Below are positions 10,701-22,318 of a stretch of 64,000 nucleotides of DNA, piece after piece. The number at the start of each line of letters is the position of its first letter. The stretch's first letter is position 1. The notes beneath the pieces were generated by a model. That model was not told the origin of the DNA. It saw only the letters and a program-made list of their open reading frames with translations, and ran no database searches. Origin of the DNA: Chondrilla cf. caribensis (taxonomy: Eukaryota; Porifera; Demospongiae; Chondrillida; Chondrillidae); the NCBI GenBank assembly GCA_964020155.1, contig OZ026570.1:2181721-2245720 (forward strand), given 5' to 3'. The position numbers and the translations under genes are program-made.

Positions 10701-13700
10701 ATTTTATTCCACCATGAGGCATGTAACTTATAGTATATTGATTGTATACTGACTTCATATTATGTAATATCAGATGTGTATTATTGACATCTAAGTATGA
10801 ATGTTTAATATACCAGAATATTCCTATTTTCTCTGGCTCAAGGAATCAGGAAATCTGTCTGTCCTAATGAATTTGAGTGGGTGTACAACACCATTCACAA
10901 GGCTCCAGTGTGGACAGCAAAGTTCAGTAAAGATGGTGAGATATCCATTGTTGTACGTAATTGTACAAGCATACATATATAGTACATATGCTCACACACT
11001 GTGTCTGTTATCATTTTCAGTTTGTATATACATAATTTGCGGCAATGTTTGTACGTTCTGGTGTTTTCACACTACAGGTAATCTTGCAGCCAGTGCATCA
11101 GTGGATACAACAATCAAGGTTAGGTTACTGGTTATATCTTAAATTCCAGACATTGAGTATTGTCCCAAAGCATTTGGCCATCTAGAAAAACGTATACTTG
11201 TATGTTACCTAACACATATAAAATAGCTAATTGATTCTCAAGGGTTATGACAGATGGCAGAGAATGGAAATGGCATGCAGTTTGTGTATGCTCAATTGCT
11301 AATGCAGTAGTCCTTACTGTTGTAGCACTAAGGAGATTCATATCTAGACTACATGACTCTTGAGAGGAAGATACATTAGTACAACTACATATGTACAGTA
11401 CCTCTCACAATATACAACAGTACTCACGTACGTATGCAATATAATAATAATGTATATGTTGTTGGATGTTGAAATCTCAGGTATTAGATGTTGAGCGTAT
11501 GATGGCAAAGTCCCAACAGTCTGGAGATGGTCATCCTGTGTTAAGAACACTCTATGATCATCACGATGTGAGTCCAAGGTCTCATCTCCTCTGCTGCATG
11601 CATAGTTGTTAATATTATGCTCATGTGCATTCCTGTAGGCTGTGACCTGTCTGGATTTTCATCCCACATCAACCTTTCTAGCTTCCGGAAGCAAAGATTG
11701 TACTGTCAAGTTTTTTGATCACTCAAAACCTTCTGTCAAAAGAGCCAGTCATTTCATTCAGGTGAATGTGTATCTGATTCGAGGTGATGTGGACATTTTG
11801 TATTACCTGATGTGTCCTGCGTACCCTTTGAGAAGGAATTGTGTAGCTTATGCCATAAACACAAAGATTAACCCCTCAGCTAGTTGTAGTGTGTACTGAC
11901 ATAGCTGAATGTTGGAAGAAATTGAGCTTGAGATCACTGGACCACAAGTCTTGGTGATTACAGCACTGTGCCGCATCATCTTTAGAAATCATTGAGTTTA
12001 TCAGAATTACCGGTTACCACAATAACAAAATAGTCACCACATTTTGTTATACATACATATGTATGTTTGTGGGAATGGATTGTACTACTGTTTAATACAT
12101 AATAGCATCAATTTCCATAGAAACAGTACTATTATACAGCAATTTTATAAGTGTATAAAGTGTTAGCAACAGTATAAAGTGTTAGCAACAGATGCTATAC
12201 CAGTTAAGACGTGGACACTTGGGCAGTATGACATATAAAATACACTCGCCCAAAGCGCCCTAGGGACTCGGTCATAATGCCCTAGTGCCCATGTCTTAAC
12301 CACTAATTACATCACCTTACATGGTATGTACATCCTCAAACGAACCTATTATCAGGATTCCTTTAAATCAGCCAGTTTTCCCATCGAGCGTCACTACTTG
12401 TATCGTCCCGACTTACAATGCATCTCTGCCTGAAATATTATTGTTGTTCTGTGCTGCAGGAAGTTGTGAGGGTGAACTGCATAGGATTTCATCCTGGCGG
12501 TAACTACATGCTAGTGGGCACAGATCATCCTACTTGTAAGTGGGCCATACTGCGGTGAAAATGATCGGACTTGCATGGTATCTGTATACAAGTGTTTATG
12601 CTAATTTTACAAATTTTGTAAAACGGTTCGAGTTGGTAAATGTAACCAAATGTGACATTTCCATTTCCTGTGCTTCCTTCCTGAAGGTGATATAAATGAC
12701 ATACATCCTGATTAGCCTATTGTTGACCTCTTGGTAGCTTATTGATCCAGCAACTGTCACATCTGGGGATCTAAAGGATGATTGGATAACAATATCCTTG
12801 CCCGTCCCTTTGATGTTAACACCAATCAGAATACATGAAAACTATACACACACTGTACCCACAACCACCACAGAATATGTATATGTATATTGTGCAACTT
12901 TATTTCAGAATTCTCTTTCGTATGAAACATACAATTATCATCTTGACAATCCTTTTTTATTGATAGTGAGGTTGTATGATATCAATACATTCCAATGTTT
13001 TGTGTCTGCGAATGCCAAGGACCAACATTCGGGACCCATCACTGCTGTGAGTCATCATGGAACACTGACCTCTTCAACATTGTACCGTATACCCACATCC
13101 ATTGTAGGTGAACTACACAGCTGATGCCAGAATGTATGTATCATCAAGTCGAGATGGCCAGATCAGAGTGAGTGAAATAGTTTGATGTATGTAATACTAA
13201 TGTGATCATGGTGATGATGAATAATATTGTGGGGAAATAGGTATGATGTGATATGATCATGATGGTATTGGATTTTGTACTACGTAGATATGGGATGGAG
13301 TCAGTAATAGATGTATTTCCGTTTTTCCAAAGGCTCATGAAGGAGACGAGGTACATTACATACGTACATTGAAGTATCATAGTTTTATGATGATACATTA
13401 TATTTCTTGTTTGTCCTTGATAAGGTGACATCTGTTCAATTTTCAAAAAATTCTAAGGTACCATACCATGATAGACATGTCTCATGGATGCTACGGTTCA
13501 CGTGTGACTGTTTCCTTAGTACATTCTATCCAGTGGCAAAGACGGACTCGCCATTTTGTGGGAGCTGGCTGCAGGCCGGCCTCTCAACTACTACTCACCC
13601 AATAGGAAGCATCCAGCGGATTTCCCCACGTGTGCTGTATTCACTCACACCGAGGACTACAGTCAGTGACCTTTAATCATTTTCACATGCTCAAGTTCAC

Positions 13701-14025
13701 TCTAACCAGTGAGAATGTTAATTTTGTTCTTTAACACAGTTCTCATGCCAGATGAGAAGTTGCAATATGTCAATGTGTGGGACAGTAGAACCACAGAATC
13801 ATTGAAACCCCTTAAAACTGGTATATTTTATACTCTTGCATTAGTTGATGGATTTCATGTATGTACATATGTACATGTGTATTTAATTTCTTTTCCATTC
13901 TTTTAGGGCATACCAACTTAGTAAGATGTGTCACACACTCTCCAACTAGACCTGTCTTCATAACTACTAGCGATGACTTCAGAATAAAGTTTTGGATGAA
14001 GAGAGAGTTACCAACTATCCGATAG
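7770..14025 (+). CDS. CSTF1: Cleavage stimulation factor subunit 1 (CstF-50)
   Basis: Fifteen exons close in frame to 420 aa: 7770-7837, 9771-9895, 10419-10490, 10843-10935, 11078-11118, 11481-11567, 11639-11761, 12460-12535, 12967-13046, 13108-13167, 13288-13350, 13425-13457, 13520-13661, 13740-13820, 13907-14025. All introns are GT-AG. The N-terminal ~65 residues ([25 protein letters not shown]) match the CstF-50 dimerisation domain. From ~95 on there are seven WD40 repeats with strongly family-specific strings: [67 protein letters not shown]. The human protein is 431 aa. In the nucleus CstF binds GU-rich RNA downstream of poly(A) sites and helps cleave pre-mRNA 3' ends; CstF-50 is its WD40 subunit. 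Intron 1 is unusually long and holds two foldback elements; a short intron splits the Ser-Lys/Tyr-Ile-Leu-Ser motif. Confidence 0.96.
8228..8588. mobile_element. Foldback element in CSTF1 intron 1
   Basis: Arms of roughly 115-180 bases (about 8228-8410 and 8436-8588) are imperfect reverse complements. Shared strings include ATCTTTGGATGGATAGCATG, CACTTGGGCTTCTTCAGGT and GAAACTGTAAAC at the tips. No ORF is seen. The size and symmetry fit a non-autonomous hairpin transposon. Confidence 0.7.
8728..9526. mobile_element. Long foldback element with mirrored ORF in CSTF1 intron 1
   Basis: Inverted arms of ~255-280 bases (8728-9005 and 9273-9526) surround a ~270-bp spacer. Both tips read AATAGACCATATGCA-like. 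Each arm carries the same ~54-codon ORF on its inward strand: 8845-9006 (+) beginning [10 protein letters not shown], and 9435-9270 (-) beginning [11 protein letters not shown]. Both contain [10 protein letters not shown] and [15 protein letters not shown]. The spacer has a degenerate direct repeat (GATCACCAC units at 9029 and 9152). The peptide matches no family I recognise. It may be the start of a captured or transposon gene. Confidence 0.75.
12102..12304. mobile_element. Composite hairpin MITE, copy 2 (inverted)
   Basis: This is the reverse-oriented relative of the element at 4911-5074. It starts ATAGCATCAATTTCCATAG and ends GCCCATGTCTTAACCACTA. An internal ~20-base unit (TATAAAGTGTTAGCAACAG) is tandemly duplicated. 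It sits in the CSTF1 intron between exons 7 and 8. Confidence 0.7.
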
Positions 14026-14508
14026 ACAGCAACGTAGGTAATACAGTCATAGGTGTACATATATATACTCATTACAACCATTTTTTGTTGTAGTTGTTTG
14101 ACTAATTTCATAGTATTACCATTAGCATTATCGCAAACGTATAGGTCTAGGGCCTACCATAGTTATTCACATGTACGTTTGTCACTACGGAGACATTGAG
14201 ATTATGTGCTGTATATACAGTACATATTGTATTACACAGTATTCTATATCATTTTAAGAATCCGGACTATATAATTAATGTTATACGTGTGTAGATTCAT
14301 TGGTCATGTAACATGAGCAGTATAATATGAAATGCCATTGTGATACATAATTATATAGCACTGTTATAAATTGCGATGACAGAGAGATCAGTTATAATAA
14401 TATTTTGGCAGATCGACTATGGTTGAGGGTAAATTTGAGCCACTGTGTAGATAGTATGTATAATAATCATGTACAGTATGTAAATGTACTGCTGTGGTCC
14501 AAGAGGAA

Positions 14509-14514
14509 AATAAA
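14509..14514 (+). terminator. AATAAA polyadenylation signal of CSTF1
   Basis: AATAAA in GGAAAATAAAGTTATATG lies ~484 bases after the CSTF1 stop. The intervening sequence is AT-rich and noncoding, as expected of a 3' UTR. Confidence 0.5.
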
Positions 14515-14944
14515 GTTATATGAACTATATAATATATATACAATAATTATTATTACTATGATATACTTATAAGTTTGTATGCCCAGACATCCAGGAATTT
14601 CAAAAAAATTCCAAGTAAATCTTTTGAAATGATTATTTTGACCACAGTGCAGATATGGACACTGAATTCATATTTCAGCATTACTTGAAATTTGTACGTA
14701 CCATTACCTTGTCAAGCTATGTATGGGTCGTCTTCATTTCATTGCATATATGTCAGTGTCTCCGTTACAAGTACAGTGTATTAAAGTTAAACTACATTTT
14801 GGAATTACATTTAATTTTGTGATTGTATTGAATATAATTATAATTTTAGTCACGTAATATATTTATTGTATATATATATATATATATAAGAATAATCATC
14901 ATCACTGGTCTTTATAAGCCAAAATGCATGGCCCTTAGACCTCA

Positions 14945-16270
14945 GAATTGTTTTAAGATAAATTGTAAATTTAAATTAATAGTGACAGGAGGTGACAACA
15001 GTGCAGATCTGAGTTTCATAGCATTATGTATGTACTTTGCTGAACACCAAATCAGGTTTTCATTGGTGGATGTTAATAATATATATAATAATATTATAGA
15101 TTTATCTGTCAATGATAGGTGCTTAAAACAGGAATTGGGTGTGTTAGCTGTAGTGAGCATATTGTGTCTCAAGTGTGAAAATCTTGGGCATGTGATTGAG
15201 GCTCTTTCTTGACACCTTTTAGATTGCATAGTGTACAAAGTCTCTTTTGGGGGGAGTTGGGGGATGAGTGTGGCGACCACTTTCAATTAAGAGTGTATGC
15301 ATCATGGCAGTGGCAGTGGAACATAAAAATCTTAGGGGGCTGGTGGTCCAGTGCACGTGCAGTACAGAACACTAAGTCACCAAATTAGCATATACTAGCC
15401 ACTCCTTCACTTCAGTAAATTCTATGCATAATATGTTCATAACACCAAGGCTCATTCAAAATTATATTAATAATGTGTAATAATGTAACATTACATGTCT
15501 CCTTGAAAATTAGGGGGGGCAATGCCCCCCCCCCTCCCCCTGCCCAAACTTAGGGGGGCAACTGCCCCCCTGCCCCCCCGGTTCCACCGCCTATGGTATG
15601 GTTACTTATTCTCAATCTAGTCATTGCTTACCTGAGTATAGGATTCTTGATAACAGTTAGATATTTTTCCATGTTGTGGAGAGGTTGCTTTAGCAGTCGA
15701 TAGTTTATAAGTTTATTTCCACCCTTACCAGAGATACCTTGCAGATTATTTAATTGGTAATTTAAATTCTGTACATGTTCTCGTGATTGTTCCTTAATCT
15801 GGTTAATGGTTGGTTGGCTCAATGTAATGTCAAATCCTAGTGTTTTTACATGATCTGGTGCCATACCAGGAAAGTAAATCTTTCTGTGTGAGCTTTGTGA
15901 ATAGGTTTAGAGCATCAGTGAGTAAATTGGAGGTCATTTGGTTTATTGCTTGCTCACAGTATATTGCTACTGCTAAGTTTGTGTCATAAGAAATCGGTAG
16001 TAGCCCTAGTTCACTGTAAATAGCTGTAGTGCTGCTAGTTTGAAATATTTTCAATGAAAATTTATAGAATTTTAGACAGATTCATTCGAGACATTTGACG
16101 TCATGTAGATACCGGAACTCTGCATTATACAGGATGATCGGTTTAACAAGTGTATTGAATAATTTTATTATGGATATTAATATTGGTGATACTGAGTTTG
16201 ATAATATTCTGGATTGTAGAGTTTTGTTGGCATAGTCTGATAGTTTAGTCAATGAGTAGCTATAGTTTCC
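14945..16270 (-). mobile_element. Degraded non-LTR retrotransposon (LINE) 3' part
   Basis: Read on the minus strand from ~16270 down, broken frames give the C-terminal half of a LINE reverse transcriptase polyprotein: SLTKLSDYANKTLQSRILS, IKLFNTLVKPIILYNAEF, then TTAIYSELGLLPIS and a helical tail. The frame stops at several points (for example after KCLE near 16090). A further piece at 15290-14945 reads ITCPRFSHLRHNM and AKYIHNAMKLRSAL, typical of the extreme C-terminus of these elements. The two pieces are separated by a C-rich stretch at ~15300-15600 that looks like a later insertion. The endonuclease and RT catalytic FADD-type box are not present. Confidence 0.7.
15305..15600. repeat. C/G-homopolymer-rich insertion inside the LINE relic
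   Basis: The stretch ends with runs of GGGGGG and CCCCCC (15512-15590), including GCAATGCCCCCCCCCC and GGTTCCACCGCC, and begins GGCAGTGGCAGTGGAAC. The GGTGGAAC/GTTCCACC ends suggest a short inverted terminal repeat. It interrupts the LINE reading frame. Confidence 0.45.
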
Positions 16271-16725
16271 TCTCCAATGCAGCCATGTTCCTAAATATAT
16301 GTATACATAATATGTATACGTATAATAATATATGTAATACCAGCAGAATGAATGTTCAGCCTGTGGTAAACAATTAAGGAGTAGCTCTAACGTTAACTGT
16401 TATGCACAATTGATAATATAGCATACACATAACACTGCAGTGCAACTTGCTCACTAAGCACCTGGGTTAGTAACCACTCCTAATTAGTCAGTACACCTCA
16501 CTCAGTCCTATCTCATGCAAGTATTCATAGTACCTCTGGTAAGAAGTACAGATTTGGAGTACCCTTCAAGGTACTCACTAACCAAGTTCGACTATATGTA
16601 CATGCATACACATACTAACTATAACCATGTACTGCAGGAGTGGCTCGGAAATTTTACACTGTAATGTCACATACAATGTAAAACCAATTTAATGCTATGT
16701 AAATATCCCATCAATTCCACAAACT

Positions 16726-16751
16726 ATATATATATATATATATATATATAT
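16726..16751. repeat. TA microsatellite
   Basis: Uninterrupted TA run of about 26 bases. Confidence 0.9.
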
Positions 16752-16861
16752 GCATACAATAGAAATACAACAAAAATAATCCTTGAATGCACACACCAGG
16801 TTGGTGAGACAGACACACAGATCTTAACAAGAACATTCATTTGTGTGGCCTGTATCTTTGA

Positions 16862-17071
16862 TTACTGCCGCTTTGACAGGCTCCATGTCTCACACCCATA
16901 CATTAACGTAGGCATCACTGTGGCATTCACTACCTTCAGTTTGGTGCTCCTGCTTAGTTTTTTCCTCCTCAACACCATTTCATTCACACACACACGCACG
17001 CACGCATGCACGCACACACACACACACACACACATACAAACACATGCACATAATACATACACATGCACACA

Positions 17072-17154
<83 letters not shown>

Positions 17155-17985
17155 CCTCCTCCTCCTCTATACTCCTTGTCCGTATGGACGTTGGGTATGA
17201 TCTAGGACGATGAGCTATGGTGGCCATCCACTGGTTGATGGATGAGCGCTCTCCACTTTGTGCTGTCCTTCACTGCTGCTTGCCAGCTTGGCAGGCTCGC
17301 CAGGTCTCGGTGGACCACATCGACCCATCGCAAAGGTGTTCCCCTAGGGGGTCTGCACATTCCTTAGGGTCTACTCTTGAAAATTTGTCTTTGCGGACGA
17401 TGGATAGGCATTCACATAATGTGTCCAAACCATTGTAGTCGCTTCAGTCTTAGTTGTTCTCTCACAGTTGTCTCCCCACACTCTTCAAAGATATCAGCAT
17501 TCCGTCATCTGCCCCATAAAGTGAGGCCTAGGATGTCTCGCAGGCATTGCATTTGGAATGTTGTCAGTTTTCGGGTGTCCTTCTGTGTTACTGGTCATAT
17601 CTCAGCACCATAGAGAAGGGTAGACATCACCATTGTTCTGAGGACACGGAGTTTGTTGGATTTGCTCAGATACCTACTTCTAAAAATCTTGCGTCTCAGC
17701 ATCTGATACACAGTGCTAGCCTTGTTCACTCTTACTGTCACCTCCTTCTACACCTTTGCTGACTACCCTACCTCACTACCAAGATATGGAAAAAGACTCA
17801 ACTTCCTCTAGAGCTTGGTCTTGCAACATGATGGATGGATGCTCCGGGTCATACTGTTCTCCTACTGCCAATATCTTAGTCTATTCTACACTGATACGCA
17901 TACCCCACCTCTCGCACAGCTCATCCATGACTGTTAGCATGGGCTGTAGCTCACTCCTGGACTCTGCAATGAGAGCCACTCTCAC
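16862..17985 (-). mobile_element. Second degraded non-LTR retrotransposon, split by CA repeats
   Basis: On the minus strand from 17985 to ~17215, broken frames read PMLTVMDELCERWGMRISVE, KTKILAVGEQYDPEHP, ESFSYLGSEV, LRVLRTMVMSTLLYGAE and LRDILGLTLWGR, the reverse transcriptase thumb/connection order of a LINE. Beyond a CA tract at 16983-17152, 16980-16862 reads KLKVVNATVMPTLMYGCETW, which is the same protein segment again. This second piece must therefore come from a different copy. Stops and frameshifts show both are dead. A CA tract also bounds the 5' side (17983-18199). Confidence 0.75.
16983..17152. repeat. CA microsatellite
   Basis: About 170 bases of CA with early interruptions (GCACGCATGCACGC, ATACAAACACATGC), placed exactly between two retrotransposon fragments. 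Confidence 0.95.
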
Positions 17986-18038
17986 ACACACACACACACA
18001 CACGAAACACATGTACACACATACACATAAACACACAT

Positions 18039-18094
<56 letters not shown>

Positions 18095-18199
18095 CACCAA
18101 CACATGCACACACACACACAAACACACATGCACACGCACATGCACACACACACACACGCACACGCACATGCACACACACACACGCACACGCACACACAC
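17983..18199. repeat. Compound CA microsatellite
   Basis: CA run with CG and TG substitutions, abutting the 5' side of the minus-strand retrotransposon fragment. Confidence 0.95.
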
Positions 18200-18950
18200 C
18201 TGTAAGAGTAATGTCCACTACTTGAATATCATTAGTCTTGGTGTTGATGCCAAGTAGATAGTGACATTGATATAACCGTAGGACATGTTTCCATCTCTTG
18301 AAATAATCATGGTCTCTAAACTGAAAGGTCCATGTACCAGATAGAGCAATGATGGGCACTGTATTCTCTCTCCAAACAGTAGTTGCTTATCTGTACTGTG
18401 CTGCACTTCTCACTGATTGACATATCAGCTCCACAACATTAAACAGTAAAATCGAAATCAGTGAAACAGTTATTATTGTGTTATTGTACTACTATTATAA
18501 TCCTATATTAATGTGTATATAAAATAATCGATTGTCATAATGGCATCTCTATAATTACAATAGCACTACAGCAACTATGTACCTGTCATAGAGATTGCAT
18601 ATAGCAGTTAGCAGTACTCTGTGTACATATACACTTCTATGAAGTGTACCAATGCAATACCTCTGAATATAGTGGATTGAACTAATGGCCAACCCAAAAC
18701 CTCATGCCTGCATGACTCATGATCATAATATTGTATACATGTGCTGGTATTGGTGGGACACACAGGTCTACCAAGCCAGCCAGCTCGTTCAATGACTGTA
18801 CAATGATGGTCACATGCACTGCATGTGAGTACGTACATGCAATAGAGCTGTTTATGTAATGGTTAGTTGTGTATGTATGGGTGTGTGCATGTGGGGTGAA
18901 TCCTTTACATGTGTAAGTGTGTTATTCATACACATATCATGAGCGTTTTC
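18200..18950. other. Gap without a recognised gene
   Basis: Minus-strand frames around 18406-18200 stay open (for example WTFQFRDHDYFKRWKHVLR in one frame) and end near a possible donor, but two frames look equally protein-like, so no call is made. From ~18600 to 18950 the sequence is a diverged duplicate of ~33460-33760 (shared AACCTCATG and TGGTTAGTTG). Confidence 0.4.
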
Positions 18951-18954
18951 TTTG

Positions 18955-19520
18955 TGTGTAACCCTAGCTACAGGTTTTCAATATTTCCAATGTATGGAAG
19001 AGAATGGGGAAATGCTAGGCACCTTTTGGCATAGCTCTTGGCAGAGGGGGGCATGTCATGCAGATTTTATACCAGACCTAGCTTGGGATGAAAACAAAAT
19101 TCTAAAACACTCCTCATCTCCATAAGTGGCCTGTATCCCTAGCTACAATAGGAGGTGCTTAAAATTTTTAATGTATGTATGGGAGAGAGTAGGGAAGAAA
19201 TGCTAAGCACCCATTGATGTAGCTTATGGTAGAGGGGCATGTCAAGCTGATAATATGTCCAGACCTAGCTTTAGTTAGAAACTGAATTCTGAAACATTTT
19301 CTGTCTTCGTATGTGGTCTATAGCCCTAGCTGCGTAAGGAGGTGCTTAATATTTCCAATACATGGGAGAGAATAGAGAGAAAACACTGAACACCTTTTGA
19401 TGTAGCTCATGCCAGAGGGGACGGGGAGTGTCAAGATGATATTTGGTGCAGAGTTAGCTTTTGTCAGAAGCTAAATTTTGAAACACTCCCCATCTCGATA
19501 CATGGCATGTAAGCCTAGTT
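18955..19520 (+). repeat. ~180-bp tandem repeat, three units
   Basis: Units start at the CCCTAGCT motif at 18962, 19137 and 19324 (periods 175 and 187), with a fourth start at ~19506. Shared landmarks in each unit are TTCCAATGTATGG with GAGAGAAT, GATGTAGCT with CAGAGGGG, and CCAGACCTAGCTT. A further partial unit (AATGTATGGGAGAGAATA) lies at ~19738. No coding potential is seen. Confidence 0.8.
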
Positions 19521-19867
19521 ATTACAAAGCCTAGTAGTTATTATTCATTACGGTGCTATGAGGCTAACTTCTCGTCATAGCACCACGTACACATTTCAAA
19601 ACTCAAAAAATACAGTCAAAACACCTCTTTGGGAGGTTGTGTGCACTTGGTACCGTCTGTGCTGCTATGGGGTTCAATTGTGTTCTCTATCTCCACAAGT
19701 TTCCAAATCAACAAAAATATAATCGATCATGGCATTTTCAATGTATGGGAGAGAATATAGGGAGAAAGCTTTATCGATCATTTGTGATATTGAAGTAGTT
19801 TCTTCATCCATTTAGCACTATTGTTTAGAGTGCCAAATTCGCCGAAATCGGTATTGCGGGATGCTAT

Positions 19868-19945
19868 TTTAGCTAAGTAGTGCGAACTCGGGGACACCGA
19901 TATCCCTAGGGATTTTACTCGGGGCACCAAAAACGAGGGGTCATA
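19868..19945. repeat. Dispersed repeat copy (partner at 36195-36272)
   Basis: GCGAACTCGGGGACACCGAT and TTTTACTCGGGGCACCAA recur with ~80 percent identity (by eye) at 36195-36272. The boundaries and type (SINE or MITE) are not clear. Confidence 0.55.
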
Positions 19946-20105
19946 ATATTGCATTGTAGCCGCGGTAGCTTGTCTGTCAACGAGTGAAAATCCAGGATTG
20001 CCCTAACGTACACAGATTCAAAACTACGTACGTAAGCAACAGAACAATTTGATCTCCAAGTGAGTCCCTTATGTATATTAAGTATATGTTGAAATTTCAG
20101 GTCAA

Positions 20106-20216
20106 GGATCTTGTTGTACAGAAGATCCTGAGAACATGGCTGCGCCGAACGGAAGTGTGGCATCCTCATCACTTAACTAGCCGTGTTCTCAGAATCTTCT
20201 GTACAAGGAGATCCTA
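20106..20216. repeat. 36-bp inverted repeat with short loop
   Basis: GGATCTTGTTGTACAGAAGA followed by TCCTGAGAACATGGCT (about 20106-20141) is nearly the reverse complement of AGCCGTGTTCTCAGAATCTT followed by CTGTACAAGGAGATCC (20180-20215). It is probably a small hairpin MITE. Confidence 0.65.
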
Positions 20217-20479
20217 CTTATATAATGATAAGGAATAAGTTACGAAAGCGTCGTGTCGATACGATCCGTACTTTTTGAGAACGAAACATTTTCGTCAAAC
20301 GTTCAAAGTCGCCATTTTACATTCTACCGAGTTATGAGGAATTAATCTGGCTTTAGCTGAGGGTCATGTAAAGTGATTTTGATGCGTACAATGTACCAAT
20401 CCTATCGAGTACTTATATTTTGTACACTTATCTGTACTTATCTAGTATCTCTATATCTTAAATGCGGATTCGCCTTGAA

Positions 20480-20540
20480 TGACGTCATGTATTTCTATTG
20501 GTCAGTATGATCCAGTGCCAAAAGCATACCGCATAAATAG
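20480..20540 (+). promoter_or_regulatory. CRE-CCAAT-TATA-like promoter cluster
   Basis: TGACGTCA (20480-20487, CREB/ATF palindrome), ATTGG (20497-20501, inverted CCAAT box) and ATAAATA (20533-20539, TATA-like) occur in that order within 60 bases. The spacing suits a plus-strand start near 20565. No recognisable coding sequence follows before 22319. Confidence 0.35.
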
Positions 20541-20560
20541 TCGCTCCTATGATCTGAATG

Positions 20561-22318
20561 CTAGTGTCATTGTCTGCAGTGTGGAATAGGCTATCGAATA
20601 ATACCAAAAATGTACATTTGACAAAAATTGCTTAAGGGCCCTTTTCACTTGCACATACACATATGATAATGATAGGCCTCGAACGATTGCACAATAGGTA
20701 AGATGGTGCAGCTGATTAGTCAAAGCCGGCTTTCTTTGAGCAGCGAAAACAGGTGCTGATTGCAATCTCACCGTGCTATGACGAAGCGTAGGTGATGAAG
20801 AGAGCTGTTGAGTGCCAGAAGCACAAAGAAAGCGGGTAATGAATGGAGTGGATAGGCTAACCTCGATCAGACACCCCCTCAATAAACCACTCGGTAAAAA
20901 CGCAGCGTAAGCGAGGCCGATTGCATTTCAATGTATGCCCTTGTAACGTTGTGTGTACGTAGTAAGCATGCTTTCCCATCTCCGTGGCTCAATTATGTCA
21001 CTAATTTCCAGTGCATTGGTCAGTCATTATTAGTACCATGCACCCATACAAGTGTGTTGTGTGTACCTGTCCTTTAGGACCTACCAGTATTCTGCCACCA
21101 GAGATAATGTAACTATACTCTCACTGTATCCTATACAACGCATATATTACAGTTTCACAAAATATTGCCTATGGACAGGTATTAAGCCCAAGCAAGCATT
21201 AAGAAGTTGTTCTTGGCTGATGTAAGAAGTAAGAAAATTACTAACAAGTGGCGAACCAGCGAAAGGTCAAAAATTAAAGGTCAGTTTGGGACTTCTGCTT
21301 GTTAAATTTTTATCCTCAGCTACTGAAGTTTTGGCTGGAGCTATGGTGCTCATTTTGAAATTAAAAAGTCTTCTAGCATTCGTTTCACCATTCTATCGAC
21401 CTTAGAGGCAATAAATTAGTTACTACTGAGGCTCTGGGACCGTGGGACATAATGTGTGCCAAAGTCGATATCACCCAACTCCTCAACAAGTCTGCAGCAA
21501 CAACCATTGCAGGCTCGCACATCATCCTTAATGCCAGATCAGACGTATGGAACTCATCCCGCCCACTCCTTAACTCACTGTGAACCTTTATCAATGCATG
21601 CTCACTAGGGATTATTATTACCACATAATGCATGATTATGGCTGACTAATTTCATTGTATCACTACCCTTGTCATGCCCAGTTATCCCACTTTTACTGTG
21701 TTTGTCCTGGTACCATGTGACTAGGGTATAATTCAGTTAGTCTCGCGTAGCTCAGACCCGCTTCTTGCCTCCATTTTTATAATTATGACATCATAATTAT
21801 AAAAATGGAGGCAAGAAGCGGGTCTGGGCTACGCGAGACTATAATTCAGTAATTATTTTTTGTACCATGTCACTATGTTATATCTTTGTTTTTGCTTTTC
21901 CTTGCTCTTTAATCCTCCAATCAATGACTTGGCTCTTCCCCCTGTATACAGAAACTAATTGTGTGCAGTCATATTCTTTTATTGCACATCTGTGTTGTTT
22001 ACTGACAAGAAGGTTGTACCTGCACAACAATGGCTTCTATCTCAAACCTTGTACTGAATTGTTACTTGATAGCTACGTATGTACACACGGGTGCTCCACT
22101 TCAATCAATAATGTATAACTGTACTGTTATTATGTGTATCTCATCATAATAGCATAGCACACTAATTTCAATCCTCATGTGGCCTCTTCTTATTTTTTTA
22201 TAAGCTTATGGTAGTTTTGAAATATTGTATGTGTATAATGATTTAGATTGTACACCTAATTACATTTTGTAGACAGTATAATTGCAATATCTGGTTTCCA
22301 AGACGAATATAATCAGCC
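20561..22318. other. Intergenic gap before the receptor locus
   Basis: Apart from the palindromic MITE at 21738-21841, nothing is recognised. A plus frame at ~21437-21585 (PWDIMCAKVDITQLLNKSAA then a stop after LLNSL) and a minus frame at 21633-21385 are open, but neither shows a known motif. Confidence 0.4.
21738..21841. mobile_element. 104-bp palindromic MITE with 9-bp target duplication
   Basis: The element begins TAGTCTCGCGTAGCTCAGAC and ends with the reverse complement. The arms of ~49 bases pair almost perfectly around ATGACATCAT. Both sides carry TAATTCAGT (21729-21737 and 21842-21850), a 9-bp direct duplication. A related half copy is at 31557-31597. Confidence 0.85.

Noticed and set aside
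14928..15212. 94-codon plus-strand ORF
   Set aside because: It is antisense to the LINE C-terminal tail, whose minus-strand reading gives recognisable motifs.
20547..20882. 111-codon minus-strand ORF
   Set aside because: No domain, no signal peptide, no splice logic; likely chance in a less AT-rich patch.
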